Source of the DNA: Eutypella sp. D-1
Lineage: Eukaryota > Ascomycota > Sordariomycetes > Xylariales > Diatrypaceae
Length of the DNA: 64,000 bases
Assembly (NCBI GenBank): GCA_023313575.1
Contig: JAJTTP010000002.1
Span: 2,914,001-2,978,000, forward strand
Direction of reading: 5' to 3'
Each line of letters opens with the position of its first letter. Within the stretch, counting starts at the first letter, position 1. The notes beneath the pieces were generated by a model that did not search any database, was not told the origin of the DNA, and worked only from the letters and a program-made list of their open reading frames with translations. The position numbers and the translations under genes are program-made. Shown piece after piece: positions 34,529 through 45,305 of the stretch.

Positions 34529-34600
34529 CCCCCACCTGCACCCCCTGCCGCTAACTATACTGTCACAGCGTGTGGGCGGGCCCGTTGGTGCAGGTGGGGG
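34529..34600. repeat. Perfect 14-bp inverted repeat, 44-nt spacer
   Basis: CCCCCACCTGCACC at 34529-34542 is the exact reverse complement of 34587-34600. Each arm contains CACCTG, an E-box core (CANNTG). It lies about 620 bases upstream of the second P450. It could be a hairpin, a paired binding site or a tiny element remnant. Confidence 0.75.
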
Positions 34601-35142
34601 GCCATGGGCCGAAACCCCTAGCCGCATACCTAACTACCTAAGTTAAGCAGGCTGCAGCACTAGAAACCCGCCCTAGAAGAAACCCGAGACGTCCGGGGGA
34701 GGCAATCAGGGCAATTTGACAGGAGTTGTCGCGTATGTAGTTATGTACGTTTGCGAAACATCGCGGCCGGAATTTCTCCCTCTCCAACCTTTTTTTTTCT
34801 TCTTCTCTTTCGCTTGACGTTAAGTGAAGGCTGATGGGAAGGAAAAGCCTGTTGGAAACTCCTGATCTGTTTCTTTTCTTAGTCTGAAGCGTCCTCCCCC
34901 CTTTTTTTCTCTTCTTCTCTCTTTGTAAATCTTTCTGTCATTCCCACCTTTTTACCCCCCGCCTTCCCCTTTTGAATCCCTGGGCCGGTCCCTCGCATAG
35001 AAGGCGTCGTACCTGAAACGGGAAACGGACAGCTCCATCCAATTCGAGTCGCAGCCTCGGCCTGCAGAGAAACCTATCGACGGTCGGGTGGCTAGCTTTT
35101 ATTTCATTTTATTATATTTATGTCGCGGGCGGCGGATTGAGG

Positions 35143-35156
35143 CTATATATTATAAG
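35143..35156 (+). promoter_or_regulatory. TATA-like element of the second P450
   Basis: TATATATTATAAGG lies about 65-75 bases before the ATG at 35219 and follows a CT-rich tract, the usual fungal core-promoter layout. Confidence 0.45.
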
Positions 35157-35218
35157 GAGTGGAAGGAAGGAAGAAACACAGGACGAACAGACGATAAGTT
35201 AATACAGTAATTGCGAGG

Positions 35219-37414
35219 ATGGCTTCGACGATATCGCTGCTGGTCGGCGCGTTCGTCGCGTGGGCGCTCTACAAGATCGTAGCCGGGTTCCGGAGGAACA
35301 TAGCGTTGGCGAAGAGAAGCGGCCTACCATATTACGTCGTCCGTGAGTCGCGACATCCCCGACGAGGAGCGCGCAAAGCGTTTAGTTAGCGAGCTGTATA
35401 TGCTGACGTTTTCCCCCTTCAGCTATCAATCCGATAAATATCCTTGCCCAGCTCACACACCAGATATGGGTGCCGATATGGAAGCTACTACCGAGACAGT
35501 ATTGGGAACATGTCGCCGAGTAAGTCGGGCAATGCCTCTCCGGGGTTACTTCTTTTTTCCTTTTCTCCCCCCCCCCTTTTTTTTTCGCATTGTGTCGGGC
35601 CGTGCTGGGAGAGAATATGCGCTGACGAATATGGTTACTCCTTTAGCGCCTGCGTTCCAGACTGGCACTACCGGCAACTCAACGCGACGTTCGAGAAGCT
35701 CGGCGACACGCACATCCTCGTCTCCCCCTTCTATCTGCTCCTGTATACGTCGAATGCCGAAGCGATTCATCAAGTCACATCGCGCCGCGATGCCTTCCCG
35801 AAGCCGCTCGAGAACTACAAGATCCTATCCATGTTCGGCGAGAACGTGTTGACCACCGAGGGCGCCGTCTGGCGCATGCACCGCAAGATCACGTCCGCCT
35901 CGTTTAACGAAAAGAACGCCGCGCTGATCTTCGAGGTCGCGACGCAACAGGCGCAGGGCATGGTCGGGCACTGGATGCGGCGAGGAGCGATGGACAGGAT
36001 TACGACGCTGGAGCAAGATACCATGAGCCTCGCGCTGAACATCATTGGCTATGTAGGGTTTGGTTTGCGCTTACTTTGGCCAGGCCAAGCTTTGCCCGCC
36101 AACTCGGACCCTAGGTTGGCCAAGTACGCGAGTCTCGATATTCCGGCTGGCCATTCACTCAGCTTCAAAGAATCGATAGCAGGTGTCTTGCACCACCTGA
36201 TGCTGCTGTTGATAACACCGCCAGCGGTCATCAGTAAGTTCATTATCCTACACCAATATGTTAGGGCGTTATTAGGATGCTAACCACAGAAAGATCATGC
36301 GCCTTTCAAGATACTGCAACGTGCTAAGGAGGCGAGGGACAATTTCGTCAAATTCATGAGAGAGTTTCTCGTGGACAAGGTCAGCGATGTGCGTCAGGGC
36401 GATAAAAATGTCGGCATGGACATCATGGGTTCCCTCGCAGCTACGTCGTACCAGGACGACAATGCGAAGGGCAATGCTCAGCGAGGCACGAAGCTAACGG
36501 ATGACGAGATCATCGGGAATGCGTTTATAATGTTCTTGGCGGGTCACGAGACGACCGCTAACGTGCTCCATTTCACGCTTCTGGAGCTAGCTAACAACCC
36601 GGCGGCGCAGCGTCAAATGCAGCAGGACGTGGACGCGATCTTTGGAACTGGCGATCCAGACACGTGGGATTATGAGGAGGCGACCAACGCAATGATGGGA
36701 TCGATGCTAGCAGCAGTTATGAACGAGACATTACGGATGATGCCGCCGGTAGTCGAAGTGCCCAAAGTGGTTAACCCAGAGCAAGGCGACCAAACCATCA
36801 CGATCGACGGTGTCAAGCACATATTGCCAGCTGGGATGTATGTGGGTTTGGGTGTGGCATCAGCGGCGCGTAACCGGCGGTACTGGCCTTCGACGAAACC
36901 CAGCAGGGTCAGCGGCGAGCCGACGGACTTGAACGATTGGGTGCCAGAACGATGGTTTCGGCCCAGTCCAAAAGATGAGCAGTCGTATACGCCTATCGAG
37001 GGAGCAACGGCGGCGGATGAGTACTTCGGAGGCTGCACGGGGTCAGACTCGGGGTCAGACACAAGCACGCAGCTGTTCCGGCCAGTCAGGGGGTCTTTCA
37101 TTCCATTTTCGGACGGGCCGAGGTCGTGTCTAGGGCGGCGGATCGCTCAGATCGAGATCATCGCCACGCTGGCGGTCATATTCCAGCGTTACAGCATAGA
37201 AAATGCGGTGGACGAGTGGGCGGGAGAGGAGGAGGTCTCCCAGATGACCCAACGAGAGAAAGAGGAGCTCTACGGAAAAGCTACGAAGAGATCGAGGGAA
37301 ACACTGCGACAAGCGCAGAGCGTCGTTACGCTCAAGCTGCACGGCGGGAAGCACGTGCCAGTGCGGCTGGTCAAAAGAGGCCAGGAGAGGTTCGTCAACT
37401 GGATTGATACGTAG
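35219..37414 (+). CDS. Cytochrome P450 monooxygenase, long form
   Basis: Four exons, 35219-35342, 35423-35519, 35647-36233 and 36294-37414, give 642 residues, about 100 longer than most fungal P450s. A membrane anchor lies near residues 5-25. The I-helix motif AGHETTAN is at about 353-360, the K-helix ETLR at about 413-417, and the heme loop FSDGPRSCLGRR places the heme cysteine at residue 548. Extra length comes from a loop before the heme region (around 480-535, with a GSDSGSDTS run) and a charged insert after it (EREKEELYGKATKRS). It is expected to be an ER-bound oxygenase of unknown substrate. The last acceptor must be AAAG at 36290-36293, since the nearer CAG at 36289 shifts the frame. 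Intron 2 contains a long C then T run. The gene stands alone, with no clear pathway partner. Confidence 0.88.
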
Positions 37415-40210
37415 CTGGAAAGTAATACTAAGGATGGGGATGCTGCTGAGGCATGAATAATCCGAGCAACTTTTAATTGAAACTGTCTTTCGTTCCTGTA
37501 GAAGCTAAGATATCTTTGGGTCCTTGGCGATGCAGTAAGGGGGAGCCCAAGAAAGCTTGTCGCTCCTTAGGGTCTTGGTGATGGTTCTTGGAAAGTCTTG
37601 GGATTCCCTACCTCTGCACTTGTGGTGAGCTTGTACCGAATAAGCTTCAGTGCCTAGAAAAAACTCGAGAACTCCACAAAGAAGCCACAGAGTCGTATGA
37701 AGCTATCAACATGTACATAGGACTGTCGATATTTGAAGCTTTGGTGGCTTCAATAACATCGGCTTTTATTCGTCGTCGAGATGACCGAGTAAGGTACTAC
37801 TAACAATGGTAACATGTAAGTCTATGCAGGTGAACAAACAAACAACCTTGGAAATTCAATCCAGTTACAAGACTCCATTGGCTTCTTTTTTTCCCTCCTT
37901 TTTTCTAGCTACGTAGCCATATTTGCATTCATGCAGCATATGTGAATATAGATGACGTGACAATCTCTTATCATATGTTACAATTATCAGCAAGAGCATC
38001 CCGAGGAGAACTCCAGGTCCTCCCTAGATCCTACCTTGGAGTGGACGGCTTAGTTGTTATTGGAAGGCGCGTTCAACTGGAATGTCGTGTGCATTTGATC
38101 TCTATGAATACCTCCGCTGGGGTTGAAATGAATGTACTTATTTGTTGGGTATGTACTTATGTTATGGGGTCTATGGTTGATGGAGGTAGGAATTGAAGGC
38201 AATTAATCCCCGAGCTCAGCATTACTAGAGACCTACCATTTAATACACAGGGATTTTTCTGTGATCCCAACCCTCCTGACACCAATATCACCGCTGTCCA
38301 ACCTCTCACTGCACAGCTATGCCTGTCTATAAGTAGGCAGTATAAATCTTTGCCTTTCTCCCTCTAAATTTACATCACATCACACTGTCATCCTACCAAT
38401 TGAAATAATCCTTAACGATTTAGCGGCGAACAGAGGTGTTGAGTAGGACAGTGTGCAAGTTGATTCATCGTCGTGATTAGCTGACTAGAGTGTACGAAAG
38501 CCAATCCTGACAGTATCTTTATCTTTCCTAAACGACTAGATCATAGACCTACCTTACCGGCTATTAGTCTGGGACGGTGAGGTTATGCAAGAGAATGCGT
38601 AAGTCGCAATTTTCTTTTACTTTATCCACACATGTTATCCAGTCTGCCAGTTTCCCTGCACTACACTGCCATCGGCCAGTCACCTTCTCAGTGTCCGCTA
38701 TTGCCGCTGCTCCCTTACCTCCTTGCGTGTGACGATATCGGGCGTCTGCAGAAGTGAGAAGTACATCTGCATCATTCTGCAGGTGGAAGTTTGGATGTTA
38801 TATGCGATCGGCCTCCGAACCACCACCGCTCACATCGGTTGTACTACAAAAACGATAATATCCGTCTGAGACGGATAAATACGACGGGATGACGAAGGAT
38901 GATATCGATAAGTTCAAGATTTCTGGAACGACAAAATAAGGAACACGCGGTCGCTGGCTGGTTGGCCAGTTCGTTTGTGTTGTTTGTTGCTCGTTGGCCT
39001 TGCGCCCTGTCAACTGCGTCGTGGCATTCGTCAGTGAACCAGGGGTCCACACCGGAGTCTCCCAGTCACTGATTCACCTCCCTCTCTATCAATGACGACA
39101 TCCACAGAGGCGGTCCAGGGTTAAAAATCAGCGGGCCAGCTTGCTAGCCGCATTGCCGCGCTGCTTACAACAGCCACAGCAAGACTGTGCGAGAATCCGT
39201 TCCCTCTTACTGTCTCTGTCTGCCTCTCAGCCTCTCGATGCGTCACACTCGGACTCCCACTATTGTGGCTTGGAAAACCAAATGTCCGGACAACGGTACT
39301 TTGTGCAGACCCACGCACCCGTGTCGAATTGTCTAGACCGCTGTACTCACCAGTTTAACGGAGTGTATACTGCCGGCCTGCGTTTTTGCTTTTCTTTCTC
39401 AAGAGAGCTGAGGCGAGAAGAGATAACCGGAGGCAACCATCATATCAGCCAAGCTGAGCTAACACATGGTACCCATTATGTTGTATTCCTCTTCTACATA
39501 TGTAGCATATCACACTTGGTCCGTCCTATCGTTAGATCGATAGATCGTCATCCCATGGGCTGATAGGCCACTATACTCCCCTGACCTCCTTATACCCTGG
39601 GCCACATGCTGGCGCCTCCCAACTCCAGTCTCGGCTTATGGGCCGGCGGGAGCAGAACAAGGCCTTGAGCTTGACTTGTACCTCTCCTGTGCTATTCCGA
39701 TCACTCTGCGACAAGACCATCTGCACATGGACGGATAATTGCCTAGTTAATTTTTAGCTACTGGCCACTTCGTAGTTAGTACATTAGTGTTTACTACCCT
39801 ATGTTTCCAAGGCAAACAGTATTGAACAGGCATAGGCACGGTCTGCTAGCATTCCTTGGCATTCAACATTTCAATGTCATGTCCCTGACAGGCAAACAGG
39901 GATGCCTGAGTGTGGAAAGTGACAAAATCGCATTTATCACTCTGCCACTTCCTAGCCAAACTAACCAACTAGCCAACTCCTGCATATTCGCCTTACTTAG
40001 ATACTTTCTTAGTGCCACACTATCCGCCTTATCCCCCATTGGCTCTTTGCCCTTGCCTTGCTTGCTCACACCTAGGAATCTTCAGCTATTTATGTTCCGT
40101 CATCCTCTTAGCTCGTGATTCCTTCCCCTATTGACTCTTGTCTTTTCTTACCCGTTCTCTTATCAGAACATCACGACGTGGCGTCGAACCTGCCAACTCC
40201 GCATCCACCT
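37415..40210. other. Intergenic, nothing recognised
   Basis: About 2.8 kb without a supported gene. The open frame at 37588-37803 (71 codons) has protein-like composition but no domain I know. The final 400 bases are pyrimidine-rich and probably hold the exchanger gene's promoter and leader. Confidence 0.5.
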
Positions 40211-42994
40211 ATGAAGGAAACTTCCTCTAACCAGGCCTCTTACACAGATCGCATACGCTCTTGGGCTCGAACTCACGCGTATGGAGGCTCGAAACGATCC
40301 GCTGCCGATTCTAGCGGACCCGTGCTTCCACTAAGCAACAATCCCACTCATTCACCGCGACACACCAAAGAAGCTGATAAAGATGCTCACGATGGCGGTT
40401 CCGCTGCCGGCGCCTCCGGCTCGCAAGAGAAGGGTCAGCTGTCGGATAACGAGCATGCCGGAATCTCAACTACGCCGGCATCTGAAACTACGAGGACGGG
40501 GACTGTCTTGACTCCCGAGGACGCAGAGAAGAAACCTAACGTCGCCACCCGATTCTACTTGGTTACCAAGAAAGTCCTTCTCCACAGCTGGATTAATGTA
40601 CTCTTGGTGTTCGTGCCGGTCGGGATCGCGGTTGCGGTCATTCCGAATATGAACGCCGGTCTCGTCTTCGCCATGAACGCCATCGCCATTATTCCCCTGG
40701 CCGGTCTTCTCAGTCATGCTACGGAATCAGTAGCCCATAAGTTGGGTGATACCCTTGGCGCACTGCTTAACGTGTCGTTTGGAAACGCCGTGGAACTCAT
40801 CATATTGTAAGCTTTTGCCACGCCTTCTTGGCCATCCTTCGCCTTCCGCGCCACTTGCTAACGTCTCGGCAGCATGTAAGCTCCACTATCCTGCATATCG
40901 CCAGCCTAGTCGATTCCCGCCTTCGATTGCGACTGGAAACATCCTGACATTGTTCATCTTGGATATTTCTTTTTTTCTTGTCGTTGACGCGCGCGCCGCG
41001 ATGTCAGAAGTGATAGCGTTAACTCATCTTGCGTCCATCTAGCATCGCTCTTGTCAAGGATGAGATTCGCATTGTCCAAGCATCCCTTTTGGGATCGATT
41101 CTTGCGAACCTCCTGCTGATTCTCGGCATGGCTTTCTTCCTGGGTGGCCTACGCTACCGCGAGCAAGTATGTGACTGTCCCATAGTATTGGTCATGTTTG
41201 GGCGATGGTATCTAACTACGTGAACAGATTTATAACAGTACCGTGACGCAAATGAGCGCATGTCTACTCAGTTTGAGTGTGATTAGCCTTGTGTTACCTG
41301 TAGGTCCTTGTCCATTCTTACACAAAATGCACGCTCGCGGTCAAACTAGGCCGATCAATTAGATCTACATTACAAGGTATCAGGCGAATTTAGATTGCTA
41401 ACTTTGAGACCTCAATATAGACTGCTTTTCACGCCTCGTTCGCAAGCCAGAAGCTAGCCGACGAAAACTCCCTGATAATTAGTCGCGGTACTAGTGTGGT
41501 GTGTTTCTAAAACCGATGTTTTAGCTGCCCGTCGACTGACCTTGCCTACAGATCCTGCTCTTGGTATACATCTTATACCTCATGTTCCAGTTGAATTCCC
41601 ATGCCTATATGTATGAATCTACGCCTCAGCATATTATCGATGAAGAGTCAACACCCGGACCTGCGGCGGGAATGTTTGATAGCTCAAGCTCCGACTCGAG
41701 TTCTTCGTCAGACTCAGACTCGGATAGTTCAGGTCACTCGAAGAATACGATGTCCCGACGTGTCAAGCGCGCAATTCGTCGGCGGCGGAGAAAGTCAAGT
41801 GCAACATCAGATGTCAGCGAAGCTATTGCCCAGGCTTCGGTCGGTACAGAACGGGCTCACAGTCCCATCAGCCCAGCCGACAGCCGACCCGTTTCCGGCG
41901 AGCCTTCGTCTCGGCCCGTCGTTCTTCTATCCCCAGCAGGCTCTTTCGAGATGGAGGAAGCAGTTGTCGACGAGGAGCCTAGAAAGGATCGAAAGCATCG
42001 CAAGAAACACTCGAAGAAAAAGCATCGCCGACAAAGAAAGGCATCTGCTTCCGAGGGCCCGTCGGGAGAGAACATCATCGGCCTCGTACCTGCTACAAAC
42101 GCCGAGGTTGCTAGCAACGATGGAGAGCCTCGCCGCGTCGACTTTGCCGAAACTTTGATTGATGCCAACGGTGTGGAAGCTCCCAGTCTGGGATCCCCTG
42201 GCGCGGCTGGGCCTAGACGACCTTTTAACAACATACGTAGCATATCTCTCCGGCCCGTAGCCAAAAGCCTCACCCCAGCTGTGTTCACACAACCTCCTGA
42301 GATTGACCCCGTCTTGACCGGCCCCACCGGTCCCGTGCCTCGCGTTCGATACGGTATCCGCAGAACCAACTCGCTCCCTGATCGATTAAACCAGCAAAGG
42401 ATCCGCGCCCCCGGTGCCATGTTACCTGCGTATATTCCCAAGACGGCGCTAGCTGACGGTGGCGGCGAGAAGCCGGCCGCAGCGGAACATAGCGATGAGT
42501 TGTCTCGCAAGTCCGCCATAGTTATGCTTTTAATCTCGACCGCCCTCGTCGCGTTATGTGCCGAGTTCATGGTGGACGCCATCGACGCTGTTGTAGAGAA
42601 CAGCCCGGTCAAGGAGATCTTCATCGGTCTCATCATCCTCCCCATTGTCGGTAACGCAGCTGAGCACGTGACTGCGGTCGCAGTCGCTATGAAGAACAAG
42701 ATGGATCTCGCCATCGGCGTGGCAGTCGGTAGCTCGATCCAAATCGCCCTACTTCTCACGCCGCTCGTGGTTATTCTTGGGTGGATTATAGGCCGCGACA
42801 TGACGCTGTACTTTACCCTCTTCGAGACAGTCTGCCTCTTCGTCTCAGCCTTCATCGTGAACTTCCTCGTCCTCGATGGCCGCAGCAATTATCTTGAGGG
42901 TGCGCTGCTCTGCACCACCTACGTCATAATTGCCCTCGTGGCTTTCTACTATCCAGAGGGCAAGGATGCGAACGAGTGGGGAGGTGCCGAGTAA
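40211..42994 (+). CDS. Vacuolar-type Ca2+/H+ exchanger (CAX family) with long hydrophilic loop
   Basis: Exons 40211-40806, 40873-40875 (3 nt), 41043-41166, 41228-41299, 41421-41498 and 41552-42994 give 771 residues. The first CaCA alpha repeat reads GNAVELIIFIIALVKDEIR and the second GNAAEHVTAVAVAMKNKMDL; both carry the conserved acidic residue needed for Ca2+. Two sets of hydrophobic helices flank a cytosolic loop of about 300 residues (around 310-610) with a DSSSSDSSSSSDSDSDS run, a Lys/Arg/His-rich cluster and many Ser-Pro sites, good phosphorylation targets. Yeast Vcx1 is only about 410 residues and lacks this loop. Family members exchange vacuolar H+ for cytosolic Ca2+ and end calcium signals. 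Splicing without the 3-nt exon also stays in frame but loses one isoleucine in the alpha-1 helix. The ATG at 40211 is the first in frame after stops; a further upstream exon is possible. Confidence 0.92.
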
Positions 42995-44035
42995 GGTCGC
43001 CACTTGTATGGATGATTCTAGCAGTAAGCTCTGCATTCAGATGAATGGGAATTTCCAATCTTCTGATTTGCCTTTCGATGGCCGACTGTTCAGGTAGCAG
43101 AGGTAGAAATACTTCGAGCATCTGGTGGAATTTACGATGTCGACGAATAGGTCAACTGTTTCGGTGTGGAATAGTTCGGGGAGGCCAGCCAACTTGGCCG
43201 CATCCCTCTTGGTGGGGGCTTGGTAGTTTTCCATTCTTCGAAGATAATAAAGGTCAACCAACTTGGCTCTTCACAATGCGTAGTGTCGGCTCCCGCGCTG
43301 CGGTATGTGCCTACGTTTAGCTACTCTATCTAACTGTAGAGGCGGCTCGGCAATTTCATGACATTTTCTCTGCAACCTTAGCCCCGTATCCGTTTTACAG
43401 GATCGGGGTAGTAATGACATTTCCTAGAAGTAATCACTCATGATCGTATACGCATTTCAGTTGCTGGATATTGATATAATTGCCCCATCTCTAACGCTCC
43501 ATGATATATAACAATACCCTTAGTTAATGTACAACGAAGAATAAGAAGACCTTGGTAACGATCTATGAACTCTTTGACCCTGCGACCTCCACCACTACTC
43601 ACTCTAGGCCAGGACTTGTATGGTCTGGCCGCTTTGTTTACGATATCGAACGACCGAACACGGAAAAGCGGTAGGTAAAGTCTGGAAAAAAGGAGATGAA
43701 GGTGTGTCGAAGACGATTTTGATCGGACTGCGGGTGTTATTTCCGGCGACGATAATACAATTTCTCTCGTCCAGCCTACGCAGAGAAGAAAGAAACGTAT
43801 GTGTATGGACATATGTATGTATCGTTGTTATTTAGGGCCACGAAAATGGTACAGGAGGAAACGTGAACTATCTACTACCTAGCAAGGGGCGGGCAACGCA
43901 ACGCAACCCAGAGAAACTTCCAATCATAAATTTCTCTCGACAAAACTCCGGCTCCGTCGCAGTAGCGTAAATTCAAAAAAACACGAAAATTGAAAAAGAT
44001 CAACCACACCACCTATCCAAACCCTCCCATCCGAC
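42995..44035. other. Convergent intergenic region, nothing recognised
   Basis: About 1 kb between the 3' ends of the exchanger gene and the hypothetical gene; no coding or RNA feature is supported. Confidence 0.5.
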
Positions 44036-45305
44036 TCACACCTTGCCAGCGAGATGCACGATATTCTCGCGCACGGCGCGCGTCGGCTCGCCCTGGCCCG
44101 TGTACACGTAGCGGACGGTCTGGGGCCAGGCCTCGGGGTGCCGCATGGGCAGGTACACGACGTCGCCCCTGCGCACGTGGCCGGACGCGAGCAGCGCCGC
44201 CAGTACGGGCAGGTGCGCACGCGCGTACTCGGTATCTGTTGAAAACCGCAGCGGGAGCTCGGGTTAGTTTATGTACTCCGTCTCTGCCCAAAGAATCTGG
44301 AGCAGGGGAGGGGGGGATATGGGATTACTTACGAATCGGCACCGCCTTTGCGTCGCGCAGCGGCATCGGGCTCGGGTACTCCGGATGAGGTGAGGTGATG
44401 GGGACACCGGGGCGGTCCCAAGTACGAGCCTCTTGTCCGACGCCGCTGGGTCGTCGCCTCGAGGGGTCGGAGGAAAGAAGCGATGGGTGGTCCGGGATCG
44501 TGGCCCGTAGCTGGTCCATGTCGAAGTTCCGCTGGATCAGGAAGGGCTTGCGCTCGGGGGCGTGGGGGTGGATGATGGCGCGGACGGTCTGGCGACTCGG
44601 AAGTCTCGGCTGCTGCTGCTGCCGGCCCGCTCCTGCGCCATCGGCCTCCATCGTCGCGCCTCTCGGACGGCGCAGAGACCGCGCGATCACGAAGGCGTGC
44701 GCCGACTCCGCGTTCCCGTAGACCCTGTGGCCCCAGGCCCGAAGCCACTCCCTGGATTCAATGGCTGAGCCTCTTCTCGCCGCTAGCTGGGGAACGGCGG
44801 GCGCCGAGGCGCGCCGGTCGACGGCAAGACCCGGCCTCGTCAGTTGTCGTGGAGGCGGTGGGCCCCGAGAAGCGGCGGCGACGGAAGCTGGCCGGTACCT
44901 CTCAGGTACGGGAACTTCTAGTATCGGGGATGGTAAGTGTGGCGACGTCGGGCTCGGTAGGCCATGGTTCCATTGAATCGGGGGAAGAATCGTGACCTTT
45001 TCGAACCTCGCGGCCAGTGGCAGTTGCTCGTCGATGGGCACGAGGGTCGCGGGGCTCGCGAGGCTCGGGTGCCGGCTTCTCTGATTCAAGCTGTCTACCA
45101 GCGCACGTTCCTGGGTCCTCATGGAGCCGTCATAGGAGCGCGGATACATGGGGCTGGGAAGTGCTCTTGGGGACATGGGGGAGGGAGATAGGCCGGCCGG
45201 GCTGGGGGTCGCTCCCAGCCCGATTCGCGGCATCGCGTTCATGTTGTAGTCCGTCCATAGCGGCTGCAGATTTGGACGCCTGGACACCTCCGTAGGGGCT
45301 GACAT
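44036..45305 (-). CDS. Conserved hypothetical protein, proline/serine-rich with compact C-terminal domain
   Basis: Two minus-strand exons, 44333-45305 and 44036-44235, give 390 residues. The first ~300 residues are low-complexity, rich in Pro, Ser and Arg, with repeats such as SPSPMSPRALPSPMYP and a short poly-Gln. The last ~75 residues look globular: EYARAHLPVLAALLASGH, then GDVVYLPMRHPEAWPQTV, then RYVYTGQGE and NIVHLAGKV. The RYVYTG element resembles the end of BTB/POZ folds, but this is only a resemblance. The intron (97 nt) splits exactly at the border of the globular part. The function is unknown. It is divergent from GWT1. The first in-frame ATG (45305) was chosen; an upstream GTG frame is not used. 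Confidence 0.75.

Larger units (their letters stand above)
31815..35218. other. Long divergent intergenic region
   Basis: Separates ERO1 (-) from the second P450 (+). Contains an 8-bp AAGGCGGC repeat (31935-31966), GGCT repeats near 32816-32838, a 14-bp inverted repeat (34529-34600) and a long CT-rich tract (34770-34975) typical of fungal promoters. No gene or RNA was recognised in 33500-33800, a stretch that looks different in composition from its surroundings. Confidence 0.5.

Noticed and set aside
41857..42888. 343-codon open frame antisense to the Ca2+/H+ exchanger
   Set aside because: The sense strand encodes conserved transporter helices here; the antisense frame has no recognisable features.
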